Below, piece by piece: positions 55,894-64,000 of a DNA stretch of 64,000 nucleotides. The stretch's first letter is position 1. Every line of letters begins with the position of its first letter. Source of the stretch: Leucocoprinus leucothites (Eukaryota; Basidiomycota; Agaricomycetes; Agaricales; Agaricaceae); assembly GCA_013368445.1 (NCBI GenBank), contig JAACJO010000001.1, forward strand, positions 1,054,001 through 1,118,000, given 5' to 3'. The notes under the pieces are model-generated. The model saw only the letters and a program-made list of their open reading frames with translations. It did not search any database and was not told where the DNA came from. Position numbers and translations under genes: made by a program.

Positions 55894-58631
55894 TCAGTAG
55901 CCCGAGTCGTTATCGGATGAACCGCCAACCCAAAACACACGGAAATCTCCTGCGCCTTTTTTCCACCAACCATAGAGCCCCTCTTGCCGCTTGAGCCGTG
56001 ATACGATCACAGACGTACCAACGCTATCATACGATGCGCTTGACATATTGCTCGAGGTCGAACTTGTCCGTGTCATCCGGTTCGAGTTCATCAGCCGACT
56101 GACCTGATCCCAGTGCCCACCAGCGGCAAGGAACCCACACTCGCCAATGACGTCGTCTTCAGCACGGACTACCTCCTCAAATGTTGCTTTACCCTTGCCC
56201 TTTCCCCGACTTATGAAGTTCAGCGACATTTCTTGCACCTCAATGCCATCTTCACCAAACGCCACGAGCTGAAGGAACGGTGGAAGATCCTGCGTATCGT
56301 TCGAATTATCTGGATCGCAGACGCGGGGAGCAACATGTCGAGGGGGCGATTTCCACGTGATAATAGCAAGTGATGGGTATGCTGCGTAATTAGTTGGGAG
56401 AGGAGATGGTAGAATGTGGGTTTTGCGTCCACGCGTGAGGAAAATAACTTTGCGCGTTACTTCTGTGGACGTTGCCCCGCTGGTGCTCATGCTTGGCCCA
56501 GGTACGGGCAACTCACACCGGACGGGTAAGATCCATTTTGGTGGTGAGGCGTGCTCAAAGGAGAGACGTGCTCGGACACGGTGTGTACTCGCCGCGACAG
56601 TTGCTGATAGTGAATCTTTGGGATTGAGAAACTGGTTGCCACCTGGATTTTGATTCAGAGTGGAAATGTGACTGTCATCTGGAAGTTCCATCTCTCCCAC
56701 AGCGGAGTCAGTTATTCGTATCCATCCAGCTTTCTTGTCGAAGACAACGAAAAGGCTGAGTTGAGCGCCATAATTGATGAGGGCTGCCGCCGATCCGCCA
56801 GCTGGACTGCGAGAAAAATTGTCACGAACGGTGCTAGCGCTATCTGCACGTTTATGCCAGGTGCCGTTACTGCTACCGCCTGTGACATCTGACATGCTTC
56901 TCGTAACCTCTTGCACGATTTGTTGGAAGAAGGCTATGTTCCGTGGTTGCATGGGAGTATAGAATTCCTGGACATCAGGAGATTGACATAGTCAGTTTCG
57001 ACGCGAATTAGGCTAAAACGATTTTGTTACCTTGACAAATCTGAAAGCCCTTTCGCCCTTTGGAACTTCGTACAGAAGGATGTTAGATCTAGTTGCGACA
57101 GCTAGGAGTTGACCACCCCTCCCAATCCGATTCTCATCGGCCCATATCGCATAACAGATGACAGATAAGCCTGCCAGTCGTGAATTGGGATTTGCGAGCG
57201 GTACGAAATCTGTCGCCCATCGCAAAGGAACATCATCAACGACATCCCAACTTGAGTCATCGGTGTTTCGTCGTGAGGGAGTCAAAGTTGACAAGTTCTG
57301 AGGATTTAGTGACGCTAAGTTGGTATATCTTTCTGGTGAGTCACTGGGTGTTGCAGGATTCAGCATGTTCTGATAAGAGATTGGGCGTTGTGCATCAACA
57401 TTCACATAGGGAGTGGGGGTATCCATCAGAGATTTAAGACCACGAGTAATGCTCCCCTGGTGCCGATGCTTTTTGCTGGGAGTGGTCTGGACTTGCCAGT
57501 TCGGCGGTCGACGTAAATCCAATGGACGAGCGCCCTGTGAATGACTTGAGTATATGTGCTCTAGAAGAGATATCAACGAACTTTCTGCGCGATGGCCCAC
57601 TTGGCTAAACTGGTTAGACTAAGAAGATTGTACATCCTCAGAGTGCGGGCTGCATCCCCGTCTTTTGATCCTGGTGAACTAGGTTCTGGCCCGACAAGAG
57701 CGAGTACAACACCCTGTAGCCGCCCATCAGGGCCTTCGCCTTGTTCAATTACGGACATTTGGAATACTCTGAATTCAAGTCAGTTTGATCCTTGCAGAAC
57801 ATACTAAGATGGCGCACCCTTCTCCTTCCCAAATGACCCTCGCCTGCGCTTCGTCGGGATTTTTGACATCGATCCCACCTGCCTCTGACCACTCTTGCGG
57901 GAACATGTCAAGCACCGAAAGGCCTTCATCATGCCCGATGAGGAGTAGTCGTTCCGAGATCAGAGGGAGGGTGCATCGTATTTGTGAAGTTGAATGAGGC
58001 AAGAAGCGAGATCCAAAATGATTGAGCCGCAGATGTGAAGGATGAAGTCTCTGGCTGACGAAGGGTAATGGCGAAAGTGATGCTGCGGACGTGGGCCGCT
58101 CCACATCCTGCTCTGGAAATGTATTGTCTTGCAAGCTCAACGCGCTAGTTTGAATATGGAGCTCAGGTGGGCCAACAGTCGGTGGCGGCCCGTTCGTCAC
58201 TATCCGCGGGAGGCTGCCACTAGGGGGTTCCTGTTATGAGAGACAACCATCAACCTCATGGTTATTAGAAGAAAATGAAAAAAAAAAACAATACCGGAAC
58301 AGGCTCGAGGTCCCAGCCTCGCTCCCGTCTTCTCTGGCGTTCTTCTGTTGTCATGTCATTATAGCGTTCAGCAGCTCTAAAATGGCATGAGCGTTGTTTC
58401 CAAGGAGCTACGTGCATAGCCCACTAACCAACCTTTTCTCTATCCAGCTCCTCCACCTCCCAAATCTGCAGGACAATGTGTCAGCGTCGCGTGCCAAGTC
58501 AGTAGCATGTATTGTGATGCGTGCCTCGAGTTTGGACCGTGTTGTTGCGCAAGATCATCGTAACTGGGTAACTCGCCGTCTCCTGAGGGCCCTTCTCTAT
58601 CTCGCTCAACGTGTTGAAAAGGATCGGACAT
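55894..58631 (-). CDS. CNH-like beta-propeller protein
   Basis: Seven exons: 58631-58525, 58465-58433, 58376-58295, 58230-57818, 57768-57582, 57534-57031 and 56967-55894, giving 799 residues. The N-terminus is acidic with ELPSYDDLAQQHG, then a basic segment (RFGRWRSWIEKRAAERYNDM, ERQRRRERGWD). From about residue 130, repeating strands resemble a citron-homology (CNH) propeller: ERLLLIGHDEGLSVLDMFP, LRMYNLLSLTSLAKWAI, QLLAVATRSNILLYEVPKGE, FRFVKEFYTPMQPRNIAFF, YGAQLSLFVVFDKKAGWIRI and FLQLVAFGEDGIEVQEMS. Long Ser/Pro linkers separate the strands. CNH domains scaffold small GTPases and kinases (Rom2, Vps39-type proteins). No kinase, GEF or Rab-related domain is fused here, so the partner is unknown. 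The first intron appears to be GC-AG (GAG|GCACGC). The LPSY motif resembles those recognised by Rsp5-type ligases. Confidence 0.72.
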
Positions 58632-59589
58632 GCTGGTAGAAAGAAAGTAACACTGCCTCGCATCTGGCCTTCAATTAACGACCTGTCAGGGTCAAAGTTA
58701 CCAAGGCCATCAATCAATCACCTGACATTTACATCACAATAAGTCGAGTCCGAGTCCCTGGTTTGAAGCTGAAGCTGATTGGAGTTGGAGCTGGGGTTGT
58801 CCCGTGCTCATAGATATCCCGTCATACTATCCCCACTCATGCATCTCCGAGTACCCCTTTTACCTGTCTCGGGACCATGGAAGTAGAAACTGAGTACTTA
58901 TATCGGATCGGCAGACCTTGCTTCAAGTCACGGGCAGTCACTAAGTTCTGGTTTAAGTTTCAGCACTAGGGTAACACTTGCCTTTACATTTTTGGTCGAA
59001 TCACGAGAAATAGAAACCTTTGCCAATCCACACGATCATATGTCAATCATATGCTTCTGCCCCGAGCACCTGACGACGAATTCCATACACCGCCAACCTA
59101 TTTTTAATTTATGGGCATCACAACATGATGATTCTTTTAGTACTTACTAGTCTCACAACAGAACCAACCACATTTGATGGCTGGGAGTGTTCGTATGACG
59201 CCAAGGGCCTTATACACAGCCAGTGCATAGCTATGACTCAGAAGAATGCACAAACAGATTCAGCGCTGCGGCTCGAGCTACAGTGGTAGACATTCAATCA
59301 CAGACGACTCCCAGAACCCTTGATAACACTAGCTAACTTACTAGCGCAGAATGTAGATGTAATCTCCCTAGCTTAGGTTGGTTTTTTTATCTGTCACAAC
59401 CATTGATTGCTTCAAGACACAAGAAATAGCAGAAAAAAACAATTTACACTCGCATCAATATCTCAGGCTCCTGCTACTCCGATCTTGATGAACTGATTAT
59501 CATGTGTTGGTATGATTCAATGAAATGATAATAAATCTATGTCACTCTGTGGTACCAACGAGATCAGGGTGAATCCATCGAATCACCGA
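58632..59589. other. Intergenic interval between two minus-strand genes
   Basis: The 958 bases between the CNH-like start and the GCP stop contain no supportable coding sequence. They include the CNH-like promoter (left end as numbered, near 58632) and the GCP 3' untranslated region. Confidence 0.5.
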
Positions 59590-62500
59590 TCAAACATCCC
59601 AGTCCTCCAGCGCAAAAGCCAAAACGCCGAATGTAGTGGCAGCTTCACTTGTACCACCCGCAAGGCTCTCCACCCCTCTCCTTACAAACCTCACCAAACC
59701 ATGAAGCTCAGACGAAAAATGATCCAACCTCTCAGCAATCTCCTCCGGAGATCCGGTCGCATTCATTGTTGAAAACGTCTCCGTTTCCATAGCTGGATTC
59801 CGAAGCGCCTCAGGTTCTCTCCCATCATCATCATCATCATCATCCGAAGATGACAGCTCATCCTCAGTAGAAGGCTGTGAGAACCCAATGATATTTCGTG
59901 GTTTACGCCTCTGTCGCTTGCTCCTGCGGCGCTTGTTGATTACAGAATGGCGGGAGATATCATGCTTGGCTGCATCGCCTGTAAAGGAGCTGAAGAATTC
60001 ACTGAATTGAAGCGACATGTCAAGGATGGAGAGGATGGCTCGATGAAGGGCCGATGTCTAAAGTGCATTTGAATGAATGAGAACTCTGTTCATTTCCGAT
60101 AAAATAGTCTCCGCTCTGACACTCACGTTCCTCTTCAGAAGGCAGCGTCCTTGAATCTTGTTGAGGCTGATAGGTATCAGTGACCGAACATAGGGGCACA
60201 GTATGAAAGGCTCACTGGTCGTCATGTAAATGGATCATATCATCAATCGACTGGGCTTCCTGAAGTTTTTCATGAAACTCGATCACTTGTGCGTGGATGA
60301 CCTATACCATCAATTAAGTGTGATGGAGGGCTTCAAAGATGCCTTAGGCTCACATAAGTAGTAAAGAAATTCAACAATGTACTGCACGAGCGAAGGGATC
60401 AGTCAATTGCCACGAAACCGGAAACAGAGACATACTTGATAAACCAACTCAAACGGCTCCTCACGGCGTAAAACACTTTCAATCCCTCACCAGAATCCTG
60501 CCTCCGATCACTTCTAACAAGAATTCTCTCCAATACGCGCTTTGCCCTTCTGAGTTGAAGCAGAAACGCAAACACCTCGCTGTACATAGTGACAACATTT
60601 GGCCTAAAAATATAGGTCAACGGAAAGGGCACAGCGTATTCAACGGATAATCCGTCTATGGCTTTAATAGTGCGGTAGATCGTCCGCTCTTTATCCTTTC
60701 CCCCACGGTGAGAGAAACGTACGAGGGAAGGTTGTATCCATTCTCGTGCGCCTGCGTTGATATTGGCTTCAACGACGTCGGTAAATGCTGAATTTAGGAA
60801 ATGAAAATCGCTCCAGGACTGCTTGCTGTCCATCTAAAGCAGATTATCAGTCTCAAGAGCGAAGGCATGAAACAAAAGCCGACCTTGTTGAAGACAATGT
60901 CAATAAAATGGCTCATTGCGTCACCCCTGCGCATGAGCATCAGGTCTTCGAGTGCTACTAGATGTTTCCATAGTTTGCACTCGTCAACGAGAATTTTCGT
61001 AAGCAAACGTCCAACCTCTTGGCAATGAGGTAAAAGTCGGTCATAAATAAGCCTTGAGAGTGTGTCAACAGACACTGAAAACAGGCTCCCTGGATTCCTG
61101 GAAGTATTCCCTCGGGTGCTCTCTGCGGCGAGTAGCTTCCCGAAGCCCTGCCAGCCGGCATCTCCGAATACATCGCTATTTGATCCCAAGGCACGTATCA
61201 GACCTACAGCCTTTCCTGTGCGCAAAATCATTCCTGCTACGTGCTCCAAAAACATAGGTACGGCTTGCTGTTCCTTCATTGAGCCATCCAGCTCATCCCC
61301 AGATCTGATACCTTCCCTTAGGCCATAAGCCTCTTGCCAAAATTGAGGATGCAACAGTCCAACAAGGCCTTCCCCGCCAAGGCCAAAAATCTTCTCTTCA
61401 ACGAAGAATTCGTCATCTAGCTCCTCTGTCCTCGAAGCCCTCCCGTTTATATTATTTGACCCGAGTCCAAATAGTCCGAAGCCCATCCCATCCTTCAGCC
61501 ATCTCCCACACATACCCCAGACCGGCTCCGCCGTCTTCACAAAAACCCTCATCAGCCTTCCGCTCGTCGCTACTTCTTCCCTCTCTAAATGTATCTGAAC
61601 GTTCAAGAATAGGGCATCCAGTAACCTTGATGTGACCAATGCCTGTGCACGGGTTCCAGTGGCAATGTACGAGATGACGAGCTCTGAGGACGAGGAAAGG
61701 GAGGTAGAGAATACCTCCTTGATCAACTGATGTAAAATCAAAAAGGTGTGTTCAAAAGTGTCGGAGAGGGATTTTGTTAGATGCAGAAGGCTCGCTATGA
61801 CATCTGCCCTGGCGACCTTGATCGGCTGAAGAGAGGTGGTGTATATACTGCAAATTGCTGCTTCCTGATCGGCACACCAAATATCGAAGGTGCGTATTTC
61901 GGTATCGACGGCGTCAGCGAAAGCCTCGACTGTTTGTGTGATACTCTTTGATTGGTGAGTATTTGAGTTGAGCTTCGTTGAACGGCTTCCATTGCACGAA
62001 AGAGCAAATACAGAAGACCTGAAGTGTCTCAAGTGTTCCAGTGTCGTTGCTACTCGTGCAAGAGATGAGAGAATTGCTCCTTGTGATGTCAAAGTGAGAT
62101 GGGCGAGACTTGGAGTCTCTGGTGTTGTCTATGTGACATTAAATATTGTGCCATTGAGTATGAGATACGACTTACTATATACGAATCATCCTTCCATGTT
62201 AGGACAATATTCCTTCTCCCCTGAAGAGCCATGAGGACTTCCCTGACCATATCCTCCTCGCGTATATAGCGCTAATCGATGATCAGAACGCTGTGACTAA
62301 GAAAACTCAAGCGATGAGACATACGACATTCTGGAGCAAAGCCTCGGTGGCAGCGAGCCCGCCTTGCCTACGTGACAAGACATCCGAGAAGGCAGGCCCT
62401 GGCGGGTATCATTTTCTAGTTTCTGTCCGAAGTCGAGCGGAGGTTGCTCACCAAGCGTCGAAGGGTCACCAATATCGAACTTCTTATTGGGTTGAGGATA

Positions 62501-63663
62501 ACTCTTCCAGTCCTTTCGCCAGTACTGCATTTCCCGAAGATCTTCATACTCCTTTCTATGAGCATGAGTATGGGGAGGAATTCTTGATCCTCGCATAGTT
62601 TCCTCTAACGTTGGGATACCCTCGTCTTCACTATGCTCACTACCCTGTTGATTGAAGCTACGTCGTGGATGTCTACGTCCATCATAGCCGAGAGATGATA
62701 TTGAATCAGCATCCTCGAGGTCAGAGCTCAGCGGCGATAGTGAAGGTGTGCTGTCCCAATCTCGCTCATCCTTCGGTTTCTGATCAAGGATGCCTTCCCA
62801 GTGTTCACCTTCAAATGGTTCTTCTGCGAGAATATCTTTCCAGGTTAACATGGGAGTCGATGATTGGGGGTTTTTGATCTTGTAAAGGAAATGTTCTGCA
62901 TGCGCGACGGTAGAGGCAGTGGGCGGTTGGGATAGATTGATCTGAGCTACTTCGTCGAAAATTGTTTTCAACTCGAAAGGAACCTCAGACGTACTAGAAA
63001 TTGTAGATGATCTGGAATATGAGTTGACTAAAGGCAAGGCGGTTTTGAATTATAGGATTTCAAGTGGTTGCGCAGCCAATACCTGAATATCGTGATCCAA
63101 ATCTTTTTCTCTGGCATCGATATGGTCCTTCAGCTTCTTGAATGTAACCAACAAGCCCTCGGACACGGCATCATTCAACGTGATACGAGCCTTCTGTGCA
63201 TGGCTAATTATTCGTCAATTTTAATGCTGAAGCAAGAACATTTATCATAGTACCCGTTAATCTGTTGTTCAACATATCTCATGTCAACGCTCGCTGCACC
63301 CTTGTTCAGCGTCGTTGCTTCTAAACTCTTGACAACATAATCTACTTGTGTCTGAAATTCTTCAGGATTATCACCTTCATTGAGCCCAGTTACTCGTGTA
63401 ACGAGAGTTTGCGCAAAAGGGTTGACGCGCGATTTGGCAAGTCGGCTTTGAGTACGTTGAGAAAATCGCGATTGTGGTCGTCCATGGTTGGCAGATGCCG
63501 GCCGAGCAGACGAAGCACTCGACCGAGGACGTTTGACAGATGCACTAGAAGCCGGGCGCTGAGATGCACTCGACGAAGGCCTTGATACTGGATGTATTTG
63601 TGAAAGACTAGACGAGGGCCTGGAGAGACTGGACGAGGGTCGTGAGTGGGAGGGAGTAGACAT
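59590..63663 (-). CDS. Gamma-tubulin complex component (Spc97/98 family, GCP5/6 type)
   Basis: Eleven exons: 63663-63254, 63203-63083, 63027-62995, 62941-62372, 62271-62176, 62128-60884, 60833-60436, 60381-60354, 60301-60216, 60166-60127 and 60057-59590, giving 1164 residues. The N-terminus has Ser-Arg-Pro repeats (SRPSSSLSRPSSS). Then come REKDLDHDIQ, DHLQFLINLSQPP, TWKDILAEEPFEGEHWEGIL (a GCP5/6-type block), VREVLMALQGRRNIVLTWKD and ILSSLARVATTLEHLRHF. The C-terminal Grip2-like part has AVPFPLTYIFRPNVVTMYSE, VLERILVRSDRRQ, HLNKIQGRCLLKRN and ILSILDMSLQFSEFF. Such proteins join gamma-tubulin into ring complexes that nucleate microtubules at spindle pole bodies. The size, the divergent middle and the EEPFEGEHWEG block favour GCP5 or GCP6 over GCP2/3. 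A poly-Asp run lies near the end. Exon 8 is 28 bases. Confidence 0.9.
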
Positions 63664-63740
63664 CAATTAAATCGCATCAATCCAGATTTCCGACTCCGAG
63701 ATGTGTCCCTAAATCCCATCCACGTGCTATCGTTCTTCAC
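63664..63740 (-). promoter_or_regulatory. Short upstream region of the GCP gene
   Basis: If the partial gene to the right is real, only 77 bases separate its stop from the GCP start codon, so the GCP promoter would overlap that gene's 3' end. Confidence 0.3.
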
Positions 63741-63898
63741 TTAGTTGTGCATCAGCCCATTGTCATCGCACTTCACAATCACAGGCTTTGACTGTACACA
63801 GAGCTCCATTGTCCTCATACAGGCGACACGATCTGTAAGCAGCGAGGTTGCGTATTTGCGTTCAAGATATTCGAGGGTGATGTCACGCGTTGTTTGGC
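63741..63898 (-). CDS. Possible last exon of an unrecognised gene (partial)
   Basis: An open frame on the minus strand ends at a stop at 63743-63741 and reads GQTTRDITLEYLERKYATSL, then LLTDRVACMRTMELCVQSKP and CDDNGLMHN. Its charged, helical composition is coding-like. It must begin at a splice acceptor (best candidate AAG at 63901-63899) because an in-frame stop lies just upstream. The preceding exon would lie within the last 50 bases or beyond the window. I do not recognise the family. A competing frame through the same DNA (ending at a stop inside this exon) is also open, so the call is tentative. Confidence 0.35.
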
Positions 63899-64000
63899 CT
63901 TATTGGTTGCTAAGAGAATGCATGCACAGCCACCGGTAATCAGCAAAACAATGTGTCCCTGAACGAATCCTGGCCTCTTTTGTTCAAGCTCCTATTGTTC

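Overview
This window is nuclear DNA from a filamentous basidiomycete, most likely a mushroom-forming agaricomycete. The evidence is as follows. Nearly every gene is cut by many very short introns (mostly 47-70 bases), about 105 in roughly 18 genes. The proteins are eukaryotic housekeeping families. Several members are of fungal type: a septation-initiation-network Cdc14, a Dsc2-like rhomboid/UBA protein, a fungal TRP-like channel and a basidiomycete-looking GATA factor. No ribosomal RNA, tRNA, CRISPR array or recognisable transposon was seen. All gene models below were built by hand by joining reading frames across splice sites, and every complete model closes in frame.

Layout. 1-4060: the 5' part of IST3 (minus strand), divergent from eIF3d, then a convergent DSC2-like gene. 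4061-24209: about 20 kb with only one supportable gene, a GATA zinc-finger factor at 12501-14055, flanked by about 8.4 kb and 10.2 kb without a recognisable gene. 24210-35943: NOP14 followed in tandem by a 27-exon ATR/Mec1/Rad3 checkpoint kinase. 36039-45394: YAF9, a small COX7-type gene, an unrecognised conserved-looking gene, a DsbA-like thioredoxin-fold gene, a PCI-domain gene (PCID2/Thp1/Csn12 family) and a fumarylacetoacetate hydrolase-family gene. 45826-48367: CDC14 (SIN) and COA3. 50262-55256: a four-helix membrane protein followed by a TRP-like channel. 55894-63663: a CNH-like protein and a gamma-tubulin complex protein (GCP5/6 type). The 3' end of another minus-strand gene probably lies at the right edge.

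How the genes fit together. The gene-dense part is ordinary fungal housekeeping. It covers splicing and translation (IST3, eIF3d), ribosome assembly (NOP14), DNA damage signalling (ATR), chromatin (YAF9), mRNA export or proteasome-linked PCI function, respiration (COX7, COA3), cytokinesis (CDC14) and microtubule nucleation (GCP). Genes often sit head to head with 94-430 bases between start codons, which implies shared promoters. No new multi-gene defence or metabolic system was found. The features most worth a second look are the isolated GATA factor in its long gene-free surroundings, its unusually spaced zinc finger, two unrecognised proteins, and non-standard splice sites (several AAG acceptors, three GC donors).
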